The notes under the pieces were generated by a model. It did no database searches. It saw nothing but the letters and a program-made list of their open reading frames with translations, and had not been told where the DNA came from. This document shows, piece by piece, positions 53,170 to 64,000 of a DNA stretch of 64,000 nt. The stretch's first letter is position 1. Every line of letters begins with the position of its first letter. A program made the position numbers and the translations under genes. Source of the stretch: Anastrepha obliqua (lineage: Eukaryota; Arthropoda; Insecta; Diptera; Tephritidae); contig NC_072894.1 of the NCBI RefSeq assembly GCF_027943255.1, positions 59,151,601 through 59,215,600 on the forward strand, read 5' to 3'.

Positions 53170-54588
53170 TAACTATTTTATACGAATGCATGCCTATACT
53201 TCTTATTAACGTCTTAGCCAAGTGAAGAGAATTTTTGGTCCAAAACACAAATATTAGATTGTTAGCGATGCCAGTAACAATTAGACTAAAAAAAGGATTT
53301 CATTAGCGATAACAAGCCGTTGTGGCACCAGCTGTTCTTCAGTTCGTGTCATCCCTAAAAAAATTCGTTCTTAAGAATCTGCTAATAGCCGAACAAGATA
53401 GCTGTTGGTTTCCTGATTATCTCTAAATGCATTTTTTTCTTTCTTTTTTAATGATTTGTTGTCAGACAGAAAGGTTGATTGACGATCGGGACGAGACCAT
53501 AGGTACTAACAACAATTTATCATTAGCAACGAATTCGCGTTTTTTGTATATAATTTTATTAATTGCCAATTGCTTATGAATTGTTTTGTGAAATATTATT
53601 GAAGCAAGGATTTGCTTACTGAAGGTAGGATTTTGAGGAAGCTCTACTCCTCCGAACAAGAGTCATTACAAGAGTGCACTAATAGGGCCCACGAGCTGTA
53701 ATGTTGGATTTTTCAACGCTCATTATGTTTTATCAGAACCACAAATATTCAAATATACTCTTTAATTAGTTAAATTCGACCTAGCAAAAGGGACAGACTA
53801 GGACTATAACAAAAAATAACATATTAGCAAAGCTATTGCGCATATCTTACACAAATAACCGAAAGATGCATCAAAGAACTATGATTTGACAAGTTCACAA
53901 TTCGTTTAAATATAAAACTCCAACAGAAGTACCTAAAATAAGAGTTTACAGATTTAAACATCACCATTAGTAGTTAGTAGATATTCGCTTTTCGGTAATA
54001 ACTCAGCAACAAAAATTACTAGAATACACAAATTGCTTTGTTCAGCAACTTGCTAAAAATTTGGAGCTCTATTGGAGCAGCCTATAGATAGTTTGATTAA
54101 CTCATTCACCAAATAATTGTACTTTCTAGATATATTTTTATATCTTTTATGCAACAAAGCATCCTCTTAAAAACATTTATCTTTCCCAGTTATACCATAA
54201 AATAACTTGGAGAAAATCAGTAATAAAAGAAAAAATAAAACAAATAGATTCATTAGTTACGAATCCCCTTGACAGCACACAAAAAAGTCTCTTGTCAGCC
54301 GAACGAAACAAAAATAGCAAAAAACAATCTTTCAGACCATGTCAATTATTTTCCAATAAATAACCGCCTACATAATTTGACAGCAGTGATGGATAATCTC
54401 AACAGCTCACTAAATTAGGCACACCCTGCACTAACTCTAAAAAAACGTAAAAAACCAAACTAGAAAAGTTAAAAAGGCAGAAGAAAAACGAAACATACAA
54501 ACTAGGAGGACAATTTTATGACCAAACGGGCAAGGTATGTAAAGGAAATGTATCAAACCTCAGCAAAAAAAAATTATGAAAGTCATAA
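53170..54588. other. no recognised gene
   Basis: AT-rich, low-information sequence. No repeats with definable ends. Confidence 0.4.
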
Positions 54589-54593
54589 GTATA

Positions 54594-55143
54594 GGGTTTT
54601 TCAGTAAGAGCGCTTCAACTTTTGAACTTTTTTGAATGAAACACAAACGGTTTGACTTTTTTAACTAATTTTTTTTTTTTTATTATCGAGCTTGAACATA
54701 TAGTATACATTTAAGTATGAAATTCGATTTCTTTTGCATGATCACCGCGTGCACGTTTTACGAAGTCCAATCGTTGAACCCAATTTTTGACCACTCTTTT
54801 GCATAAATCGGCCGAAATTCCAGCAATTTCGTGTTCAATATTGGCTCTGAGCTCACAAATCGTCGCCGGCTTGTTACTGTAGACCAATGACTTCACATAA
54901 CCCCAAAACGGGACGGCTTGTTAAATGGACCGTAAAATGGCCGTAATGCTCTTAAAGTAGCAGCAACAGAACGATTATTTTCATAAAAAATTTGCACGAT
55001 TTGCAATCGTTGCTCAAGTGTGTAGCGTTCCATGATGAAATGTATACTAATGAAGTTTACAAATGACAAGCGAAAAATAAAAAATATTGCGTCGTTCGCC
55101 CTCCCTATCGGAAAAAAGTTGAAGCGCACCTATTGAATAACCC
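54594..55143 (-). mobile_element. 550-bp DD41D deletion derivative
   Basis: The ends GGGTTTTTCAGTAAGAGCGC TTCAACTTTT and, reversed, GGGTTATTCAATAGGTGCGC TTCAACTTTT are TIRs of about 30 bases, next to TATA on each side. The minus strand starts at 55032 with MERYTLEQRLQIVQIFYENN, RSVAATLRALRPFYGPFNKP, then an internal deletion and a one-base shift to the C-terminus KSLVYSNKPATICELRANIE through WVQRLDFVKRARGDH. All three catalytic Asp are missing. The DNA-binding N-terminus is intact, so a protein repressing or competing for TIR binding is conceivable but unsupported. Confidence 0.88.
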
Positions 55144-55147
55144 TATA

Positions 55148-56030
55148 TGTAAGCACAGAGAAAAAACCATACAAAGAGCGCAAAAAATACGTGAGAAATC
55201 AATAAGGCGGAGCTGCTTAGAATTTACTTCACAAGTAGTAAGGCATTTACGAATTTCTTTCAATGATAAGGAATAAGGCTAATTAAATTGTTTGTAATAA
55301 ATTGTTGGAAATATACAAAGAAACATAAGTATTGCTTCCAATGAATGATGCTATCTGCACAGTGATGCTGCCGGTGAAGAACTTTTAGTTTAGTTTATCC
55401 GATGCCTAACGATTCACTTTCTTTATTTCTGATTTTCTTTTCGTAGAACAAACCGCTTTATTTGATAGTGTCAAAAAGAGTAAGAGAATTTTACAATAAT
55501 AACCGGCCAGTGCTGCCAAATTCTTTAATCTTTGGGGAAAATACAAGTATTACCAAATCTTCGGTCGATAGTGCCGCCCTCTGATTGTTAGGCATGTCTG
55601 GTTACTAAAGCGCCACAAACTCATCGCCCAAGCAGCTATTAAGTGCGGTCTCGACACTCTAGATGCTGAACTACATTAAACGCAACTAGCATAAATAGTT
55701 GATATTATAAAATTTGGTTTGATGTTTAAGATGTGTTCGGACCTATTCTTAGGTGATTTGTGTGTTAATGCCTGTATTAGTTCTCCGCTGATTCATTAAA
55801 TCTGAACATCCCTCCGGAGCTGCTTAGCTAGCATTTAATTTCTATAGCGCCGGCTCCGTAATACTTATAATTTTTGGTGATATTTAGTATTTGACGCATC
55901 AACTGAAAAGTGAACAATGAGATCAATAGTTTTGTTAATTGGATGGAATACCATTTCCTTTTTAGTTGCTATTGGATTCGTTACTCGCTAGTTCCTATGG
56001 ATAGTTTGACTCGTTTCTTGCTATGTTTAT
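55148..56030. other. no recognised gene
   Basis: Mixed composition; no domain or repeat assigned. Confidence 0.4.
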
Positions 56031-56034
56031 TCTT

Positions 56035-56165
56035 TCAAGGTGAGACCACAAGAAATATTGAATTAATTGTCTATAGTGATATCCAGTGAGAGTAACAGTT
56101 CTTTCATTTTCATCTTCCAAGAAAAATGGGCCAATTAGTCCGCCAGCCAAAAGCTACAGCAAACA
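56035..56165 (-). mobile_element. small DD41D-type transposase fragment
   Basis: The minus strand reads LAGGLIGPFFLEDENERTVT followed by YHYRQLIQYFLW, corresponding to the WAGGIIGPYFFKD...RYR.MI..F block between the first and second catalytic Asp. Only about 40 residues remain; a SINE copy follows directly. Confidence 0.65.
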
Positions 56166-56169
56166 CCAT

Positions 56170-56322
56170 CCGACGAAACCGAATTAGTTGGTGCGTGACT
56201 ACCATTCGTGAGAAAAAACTGTAGGCTGTCATTAGTGGTAAAACATCAAACCGCGCAGCACATATAGGAGGAGGAACTCGTTCGAACTTGATGTATGTAT
56301 AAAGCATAAGCGCCAATTATAT
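56170..56322 (+). mobile_element. SINE-A with large internal deletion
   Basis: The head CGAATTAGTTGGTGCGTGAC TACCATTCGTG is joined to the 3' body AAAAAACTGTAGG, and the tail ends AAGCGCCAATTATAT, the same 3' end as other copies. About 170 internal bases including the B box are deleted. Confidence 0.8.
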
Positions 56323-56329
56323 TAGTTCG

Positions 56330-56975
56330 GGGAAGGAGAAATCCATTATTTTCTCGGTAGATGGCTGTAGTGATCGATGTCTCCTAAAGTTGTCAAGGTG
56401 CAATATCACACTACAAAAATTCTTTTGCTGTTTTTTTTTTCTTTTTTGTGAGTTACAAGGTGTTAACAATGGAAGTCAACAAAGAGAAAATGTGGTATAT
56501 TTGACAGTTTTTCTTTAATAAAGGCGAAAATGCAAGTCAGGCAGCTGAAATTATGAATGGAGATTATGGCGCTGATACTATAACAGCTAATTACGTGCAA
56601 TTTCGCTTCCTTCGTCGACTCCGTTCAGGCATTTTTGATCTACAAGAAAATGTCGATAAAATCACAGAATTAATTGAAGTTGACCGACATGTTAGTAGGT
56701 GTAGCATCGGTCAGGAGCTAAAGATCGACCATAAAAGAATTGTATTATATTATATATTCGATTGAAGTAGGCACTAGGCCTTTACCTAAATTAAATTGGA
56801 TTAGTCTTAGAGAAGATATCAACCCACCTTTTCGTTCACCTGGTAAATTTTTTCAATTAGACGTCTTCACTGATCCACTAATGTATCAAATCCCTTTGGC
56901 GAAGTGCCATTTGGTTCGCGTGCTTAAAGACACGCTGATCTTGCTGCTTCCTACACTTAGTTATGTAAAGTAGTG
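56330..56975 (+). mobile_element. mariner N-terminal fragment, mellifera/cecropia-like
   Basis: The start near 56469 gives MEVNKEKMWYI, a stop, then FFFNKGENASQAAEIMNGDY, GADTITANYVQFRFLRRLRS, GIFDLQENVDKITELIEVDR and HVSRCSIGQELKIDHKRI. This is the first half of the mariner DNA-binding domain of the group with SRSIGQELKIDHKTV. The catalytic part is absent. Coding-like sequence at 56765-56975 is not assigned. Confidence 0.75.
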
Positions 56976-56979
56976 CACC

Positions 56980-59120
56980 CAAAGAACAACCCTGAAACAA
57001 TTCTGACGTCTTGGGCTTCCTTATCCTTCCATGTGTGATAGTTACCAAATCGAGGCAGGCCTAGAATGACACCATGGCCGAAAAATTACTGAACTATCCC
57101 TTATCCGCCACTTTGTTGACATTTCTGTCTCTAACCAAACATCTGAATGAGCGTCAAAAGCTTCTTAACTTAATTCTAATTAAAACATTATATTTTTTTC
57201 AACTAAGTGCCAACTAGCCCTTCCACTCTCTCTTTGACCAATCAAATTAAAAATTCACTAATTGAATTACAAAGTGGAGACACTTAAAGAAGTTCGAAAT
57301 ATAAGTATATACTTACATGCGTTCAATTGCAATTTTTCTGCAAATTTATTAAAGTATGCACACCTAAGTGCTACTTGATACTACAAAATCAAACTAATGG
57401 AGTCGACTCAACCGCAGGTAATGATGTACAAGTATTAAAAATTCAAATAAGTATAATGACAGCAATCAAATATCAATTGAAAAATTGTATAGACTTTTTA
57501 AGAATGTGTGGCACTTCACTTTTCTGACAAGACTAAAACAAATTTGAAAAGTTTGGTTGCTGCCAACACTTTTCCACTTTTGTCAAGACATGAACAAAAG
57601 AATTGTGGAAAAAAGAAGAAATAAAATAAGAGAAAACTAGGACGACTTGGTCAGTAAATATTATAAAACCACCTACATACATTCTTCTCAAGGCGCAGTA
57701 CTTGTGGTACGGAGAAACCTCTTGATAGTGATGATGACAAGTAATAATATTAAGGACGCACGGACACAATTATTGTGAAAATATTTGCCAGAAGAGGCAA
57801 TATTCATGACAGCTAAGTTGATTTGACGTTGGAAATAAATTCAAGTATGATTGTTTTTGCTTTTAGTTTTGTAGTTAATGACAATGGGATGATAGGGATG
57901 CTGTCACAGCTACCATCTGCTGAGTAGCGTTGAAGTCGTGGCAAATGTGTTTCTCTCATTTTTAGTTGTTGCTTTATTTGCTTACCTCATTTACATTTTG
58001 AGGGCAAGAATTAATGTCGCTGAGAAGAATAATAATTATAAAATAGAAAAAAGAGAGAATGGAATGCGAACAGTAAAGAGGGATTCCTTGGCTTGGTGCA
58101 TGGACAAATTTTAGAATTTCTACATTTACCTAATAATTTCATAGAGTTTGTGGTGCTAAGTAAGTATGTCAAAAAGCTTTGTAAAGTTTTTTTAATATAT
58201 TTTGCAAGATATTTGATTTGACGCTTTTTTCAAGAATTCTTAACTCATAACTTAAGGGCTACAGAAAAAAATTTGTAAATAAAAAACCATTCGATTTATT
58301 TTTTAACAATTTGTTTAAACACACCTAATGTTTTATTTTGTTTTTTATGAAGAGTGGGATGTTAACCATAGAAAAAAATTGTAGTTAAAAATTATGGAAA
58401 AAATTTTGAATATAAATTTAAAAAAATTATTGTATTACTCATAAATTATAAATTAAATTAAATTTAAAAAAATTGGTTAAAAAAAATTGTTTAAGCAATA
58501 ATGGATTTTTGTTTCATTTCTGTTTAACTAAAGATTCATCTTAAAAGATCGTGTAACTATTTAAATAAAAAAATGTATTTTAATTTTGTCAATGCATATT
58601 TTTTACATGGATCACACAAAAAAAATGTTAAGACTTTTCTGAACGAGGTAGGATTTTTTTGTCCATTTTTTCTGCGTGTAAATTTTTTTCCCATAAAAGG
58701 TAGTCCTCGGTAGCTCCCACAAAAATGTCTCATAAATATTTTGATAGAACTTTCTAATACTTAAATATCCGATCCACTATCTTATACTATTTAAAAAAAC
58801 TTTTGGAGTTTTCTTAAAAAGAGAGTCAAATTGATTCGTAAAAAATGGAGCCACTGACGCTAAAATGTTCCATTCGCCTCAGTGAATGTCGCAATATTCA
58901 TTTACGGAATATTTCCGCCGTAATTTTTATTAAAAATCGACTTACGAAATTTGTATACCTATTGTAAAAATTTCTGTTACCACAATTTCGAAATTTTGAG
59001 CGAGTGTTAAAACAAAAACTTTGATCGCCAAAAATGCTCTTGAACAGCATACAAACCTTTCAGTATTTAGTGCATCTTGCAGGAAGCAACTAGTAATTTT
59101 TTTAAATTCTTAGCACGCAG
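56980..59120. other. AT-rich DNA, no recognised gene
   Basis: Long A/T runs (58250-58600). No repeats with clear boundaries and no coding frames with motifs. Confidence 0.45.
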
Positions 59121-59129
59121 TTTACTTAT

Positions 59130-59790
59130 CATCATCAATATGCATAGCACTACAGCTCGGTGTGGGCCTTAGCTTAATCCACAACTTTTCTTCATGCATC
59201 TCGATTCATAACCATACTACGGTTGTTGGTCGCTCCTAAGCTTCTTAAATCATACTCAACTTCTTCTTACCATCTTTTTCGCGTGCATCCAAACTTTGCG
59301 AGATATTCTTTGATCTGGCATTCTGTAAACGTGTCCTAGCCATCTAAAGCGCTGCGATTTACCAAACCGCACTACGTTTTCGCCTTGTAGGAACTCCTCT
59401 GGCTCGTTATTATATCTGTTGCGATAGAGATCAATTTCTTATCTTCTTTTCTTATATTCTTATTTGTGTACATAATTGCATCTGCTTTCAGTGTTCACGT
59501 TTCACCTACATATTTTGATTTTCCTTCTACTACTCTATAAATTTCTTTTAACAGTTTAACGTGGGCAAAATATGCTCTATTTGCAGTATGCACACGGTCT
59601 TGGATAGCAATAGAATGAGTCGTAGTTCTACTGAGTCGCAGATTGGAATACTTCTTTTAGAACATTCATATTTCTCGCGAGGATGACCAGGTCATCAACA
59701 AGCTACATATTTGGCAAGTTGTGGTGACTATACAGTAGTATCTGTTGGATCAGCATCTTCGATTGCATAGTCTATGAGCGGATTGAAGAC
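59130..59790 (-). mobile_element. non-LTR retrotransposon ORF2 relic
   Basis: Minus-strand pieces in order from right to left: DDLVILARNMNVLKEVFQSA (the palm box expected to start YADD, its first two residues degraded), ANRAYFAHVKLLKEIYRVVE, then DTFTECQIKEYLAKFGCTRK-like sequence corresponding to LGHV.RMPD.RI..K, and a C-terminus EEVEYDLRSLGATNNRSMVM, NRDAWRK-like and VVD*AKAHTEL. The end SLGA..WR..A.DR..WR..V..AKAH is typical of a common insect LINE group and resembles the 45.7-kb fragment. Heavily frameshifted. Confidence 0.7.
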
Positions 59791-59799
59791 AAGCAGTTC

Positions 59800-61910
59800 A
59801 CTCATAGTTCCTTTACATTTAAATGCAAATAAGCATGCAAATGCAATCCAATTTAAGTGTGTATTAAAATAGTGTCCATACATAAATTTATTTTCTAAAA
59901 TAACTAGCCTCCTATGTCAGCCTCTTCAAAATTAGACCCTAAGCAAATTCATCTACTGTCCGCCTGTCATCGCAAAAGTTTTTTGATCTTAACTCCTTCA
60001 TGATATATCAACGAGGCTCTAAGGCTAACAAGGGAATAGCCCATTCAGTGTGGACTAAGTATTGGCATGCTTTTTTGTATCCCAGACAAAAAAATCTTCT
60101 TTTGCACCCTTTAGTAGAAATTATGTAACCCGCTTGAGTAGTAAAGCTTAGTAGCAGAAAGGGCTACATACGATTTTTTGTCTCTTCAGCATTCAAAAAA
60201 ATAAGCAATTAAAGCTAAATCACTCAGCAAAAACATACTAACTTCCCGTTCTCCGCTCTACAACTCGTCCTCACCCTCGCTAAGCTTGACATTCATACAT
60301 TACTATTCAACTTTAAGCCTTAAATCAAAAATTTGTATCACATTTTTCTAAAAAATTGTGTAAAGTTTTTCATCTAAACATCAGCATTTCCGAGTTTAGT
60401 GTATCCATTCCACAATGAAGTAATAAATAATTCTCGAAAAAAATGCACATTTTTATTTAATATTTAGTCTGAAAATTAAAGCTATCGGCAAATATTTGCC
60501 AGCAATTATTTCTGAAAAAGTGCAATCTAGTATATACTTTACTTAATAATATTGAATGCGTGTACGAACGAACTATATGTTCCTTATTTTTTCTATTCAT
60601 ACATTGGCGAAGTTAGCACAGTGGAGAGTTTTTCATAATCCCTTTTTAACTAATTCGTACCCAGTACGAAATTCAACAGTTTCGTTCTAGTGCACTCTTT
60701 AACCCTTTCTCAATAGCAGAGAAGCGATAGTAAATTCGACCAATTATATCTGAAAAGAAAAAATTTTGACCTATCAGTGGCTGCCTTCGCTGTAGCTACA
60801 GTCCATAGAGTGAAACATTAACTTACGATTCAGAATGCGCTACATTTGATTCTTTAAACAGGCATATAATTATTTAGCCTTACTTTTTATATGGATTTCT
60901 GCATTTATCCTTTTTTTCAATTTCGGATGGATCGAAATTGTACTACATAGCCTGAACCATCATTCGCTGATGCTGATTTTATCAAAATAATTTAGCGACT
61001 ATTTTAACCTAATTTCTGTACAATGAAAGGAGAAACACTTTTCAAGTGCTACTCACCACAGTTCAATAAACTATATGGCGCTATCAAAGCAGCAAAATAA
61101 TTCAATACATACAGATTAGAGATTGATGCACTATACTTAAATAATAGGGGGGTTCTATTTAAAAAAAAAATTTCAATTCTTTTAACGCTTACGAATGTCA
61201 AAATGATTACCGCATTCTTTATGCAATTGGAAATGTAAAGGTATACGGTTGAAATATTTATAAAAATCAAGCAACAAAATGATATTTTTTTCATACAAAT
61301 ATTCGTTCTGTGTTGCCATTACGCAGCTGCATTGAGTTTTGCGTTACCTAAGTGTATCTTCAGTGATACTAATTTCTCTCCAGTTTGGCGTACTTAGTTT
61401 GGTCAGAACCAAACAAAATATGCTAGCTCATGGAAATTCAATCTTAACATATAAAAGTAGGTATGGTTTTTATCCGATATAAATGATTATCCGAAAATAA
61501 TGAGATGGAGAATAATGTGTGTACAAAGCTTGAACGGCTATTATTAAGAGGAACCGGTGGTCTAGAAATTTCAAAAATCGATTTTTTGTTTTTTCGATAT
61601 TTCGAAAATATAGTATCTTGAAAATATACTGTGAAATTTGTATGCGGAAATTAGCAATATTACAGCTCCTACAGCCCATTAACTAAGTAGAGAATCCTCT
61701 AAAGTTTTAATATGTCATTCACAATATTTGGCGTTTTTTTACTGCGTTTACTGACCGATTGCGCTCTTTTTCCGCAGCTACCTGCCTTAGATAAAGATAT
61801 TATATTAATTTTTGCTCGATCTATTGTGCACTTAGACGCAAGAGCAGATTGGCGAACAGACATAGATGAATAGACTCCTCTCATATTTTATGCTCTTACA
61901 GGAGTACGAG
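59800..61910. other. no recognised gene
   Basis: AT-rich. Short ORFs (61049-61294, 61470-61884) without motifs. The piece at about 61435-61475 (AGGTATGGTTTTTATCCGAT) may be a fragment of dispersed repeat R1 but is very short. Confidence 0.4.
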
Positions 61911-61914
61911 TATA

Positions 61915-62531
61915 TTGGGGGTTTTAAGAGCTTGAAAACTTAAAATGAAAACACAAAACAGAAATATTGTTGGAATGAAATTTTTTATTACTATCTACCA
62001 GATAGATGATTCTATGACATTTATTTTGTAAATATTGCATTCGGCATGTGTCCGCCGTGGATACCTGTTACATAATTCATTCGATCCGTCCAATTTTTGA
62101 CCACTTTTTCCAATACATCTGGACGTATGGCGCCAGCGGTGGCTTGAATACTGCAATAAATATATTGCTAAGCGCTCAGTATGATAAGTTGCGCCATCCT
62201 GTTGGAATCAAATGTTGTCAATGTTAAGCTGATTAATGCTTGGAAACAAAACTTCAATCACCATGGCTCGATAGCGCGATGCCATTCGGGATAACGGCAG
62301 CTCCTTTCTCATTTCAAAAGAAATAAGGGCTGATGGGTACCAGTGCTTTATGAACTTCACGAACAGTTTGTTTTTCTTGTTTTTGAAAGTAAATGTCCAC
62401 AATTTGGAAGCGTTGTTCTGACGTTAAACGATTTATGATGACTTTCCAAACCTTCCCAAACAGAAATGTCAACACAGTTTGCCATTCTTAGCCGTCAAAC
62501 CATAGTTCCCATGCAGCTAAAAAACACCCGA
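61915..62531 (-). mobile_element. 617-bp DD41D deletion derivative
   Basis: The left end TTGGGGGTTTTAAGAGCTTG and the reversed right end TCGGGTGTTTTTTAGCTGCA form imperfect TIRs, each next to TA (61913-61914 and 62532-62533). The minus strand starts near 62437 with MINRLTSEQRFQIVDIYFQK, then a deletion to PYFFEMRKELPLSRMASRYR, AMVIEVLFPSINQLNIDNI (stop), FQQDGATYHT, another deletion, and a C-terminus read in a shifted frame: RPDVLEKVVKNWTDRMNYVT followed by GIHGGHMPNAIF. The same right terminus occurs alone at 5110-5206. Confidence 0.85.
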
Positions 62532-62535
62532 TACA

Positions 62536-63950
62536 GTAATAGTGAGAATAAAATTCTAGCACCCTTGAGCAAAAGTGCAAGTTTTGTGCAAATAGTGCAC
62601 AAGTTTTGTTTATGAAAACGTGAAATTAGTACACCCCTAATCCTTGTGTATTTGTGTATGAATGTGCCCACTTGCGAACGGTTATCTGAATTTTAATTCT
62701 TTACTTGCTTGTTGCATGGTAATCGAAAATTTTCTACACATACACATACATTCCCCTAGTACATTTGTATGTGTGGGTATTTGCTCCAACTCTAACACTG
62801 CATAGGATGCTTAGTTGGTGTTGAATTTTGTTTTTGTAGCTAATGGCGTTGCACACATGTACGTACTTACGCTGCTTCACTGCTCTTAGCAAATCTGCAC
62901 AAAAAAAAAAGAATCCTTTTAAACACGAAAATGATTATCGATCAATGCTTTTATGCGTATCTTCGTGCCACACACAAATCGCTGATGCGGATGCAATGTT
63001 GCACGTCATACAGCTACTGCTGAAATGTGCTGAAGCTAGGACGAAGTCAGTGTATGAGGTGTACACTTGGCCACGATAATATGCCATCAATCTATGCCAA
63101 CAACACCAAAAGCACTCAATACTTGTATTTAGTATCAACTGAAGCGATGGCGAACACGCTTACTCAAAAATCAGATATTTACATATGTGCATGTGTATGT
63201 TTGTATGTACCACATTATATCAGTAAAATCCATTTTTGCAACAGCAACAATAACTACTCTCTCACACCCACCAAAATCCGCATCATTTGCTCATCATCAA
63301 CGGTAGCACTTAAATGCGTTTGCTTGTATCTGTGCATGCTTTCATGTATTTTCGCACCTGTGGTCATAAAATGGGTGAAGTCTCCAAAAGAGCTAGTTGC
63401 GTACTATATACTACCTGACTATTCTCAAACTAGTGCGAAAGGATAGCCTACTGAAGCAATTGCTGATCGATTGTAGGTTCCGATGGAGGAGGCTACTGGT
63501 TATTTGTTGTGTTGCAACACTTCTCACTACAATGACGCCATCTGCTTTGTTGAACTGTTTTGTGACCCACATTCTTTACTGTTTTAGCTTTGTTTGTTTA
63601 TGTTATTTCTTCTTTGATCCAATTTCTTATTCGAAACAACACAAGAACAGCAGCACGAGAGTTTCTTTAGTTACTGAATTGCTGATTTTGACAGTTTTCT
63701 GCATTATTCTCTGCGATGTTGCCACACCTTTCCCACTATTAAATATAAAAGTAAGTAGGCAGGCCGAGAGACCCAGATGCTAGTTGCCTTACTACTGTAA
63801 TGTAATTGTATATAATTATATTTCAAATAAATAAATAGATAAATAAATTTACATTTATTTAACTGGGTGCTGTAAAATCGAAATCGCATTTATCGTACAC
63901 ACAAATTACTCAGCACATTCTGTGATGTTCACAATACATAAAAGTAAAGA
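62536..63950. other. unique-looking DNA, no recognised gene
   Basis: Contains TACATACA-type runs near 62740 and 63185, an AATA-rich run at 63825-63850, and two longer overlapping + strand frames (63027-63446 and 63397-63783) that are hydrophobic/Ser-rich without identifiable domains. Confidence 0.4.
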
Positions 63951-63954
63951 TAAT

Positions 63955-64000
63955 GGGGGCCGACTTAGCCGAATGGGTTGATGCGTGACTACCCTTTCGG
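63955..64000 (+). mobile_element. SINE-A head, cut by the window edge
   Basis: GGGGCCGACTTAGCCGAATG GGTTGATGCGTGACTACC is the SINE-A head with its A box. The rest of the copy lies beyond 64000. Confidence 0.8.

Noticed and set aside
63027..63783. Two overlapping + strand ORFs of 139 and 128 codons
   Set aside because: They occupy different frames over the same stretch, are hydrophobic/Ser-rich, and have no domain or conserved-looking pattern.

Overview
The window looks like AT-rich, repeat-dense chromosomal DNA from a higher dipteran, most likely a true fruit fly (Tephritidae). The reasons are the dense mix of mariner/IS630-type transposons, jockey- and RTE-like LINE relics, at least twelve traces of one tRNA-derived SINE family, short CAG/CAACAA runs and TACATA-type microsatellites typical of flies. 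The organism call is inference from sequence character and memory. No complete host protein-coding gene is recognisable. The one convincing host signal is a 5' leader-like segment on the + strand at about 13.44-13.87 kb. It has an initiator-like TCAGTT, no ATG for about 680 bases, and then a splice-donor-like GTACGT. The rest may therefore be a large intron or an intergenic region.

Layout. 0-7 kb: mariner relics, a DD41D (rosa-like) element with terminal inverted repeats (TIRs) and TA duplication, a Tc1 relic split by a 358-bp mariner deletion derivative, a possible LTR, and two further deletion derivatives. 8-9.3 kb: two SINEs, one with a 7-bp target duplication. 11-12.4 kb: LINE pieces. 12.4-14 kb: the leader-like region. 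14.6-21.4 kb: DD41D, RTE, GVQW-type mariner, SINE and jockey-like relics. 21.9-24.9 kb: a 2,972-bp hAT-like transposon with a perfect 8-bp target duplication and a nearly complete transposase broken by one frameshift. 25.85-27.03 kb: a decayed mariner with both TIRs. 28.04-28.49 kb: a palindromic MITE with an 8-bp duplication resembling that of the hAT element. 32.56-33.85 kb: a 1,286-bp Mos1-like mariner with 29-bp TIRs and an open transposase frame. 36-41 kb: more DD41D derivatives, one nested in a jockey-type LINE, and a second tRNA-derived repeat. 45-50 kb: two LINE pieces, then a DD41D copy split by a TTAA-flanked 742-bp inverted-repeat element, then a 1,898-bp non-autonomous Helitron carrying a roughly 125-bp tandem array. 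51-64 kb: scattered LINE, SINE, DD41D and mariner relics in AT-rich sequence.

How the parts work together: they are independent mobile elements, not an operon-like system. Non-autonomous copies depend on transposases or reverse transcriptases encoded elsewhere. Only the Mos1-like mariner encodes an apparently uninterrupted transposase here; the hAT-like one is a single frameshift away. Clean target duplications and nested insertions let parts of the history be ordered. All motif readings and alignments were done by eye.
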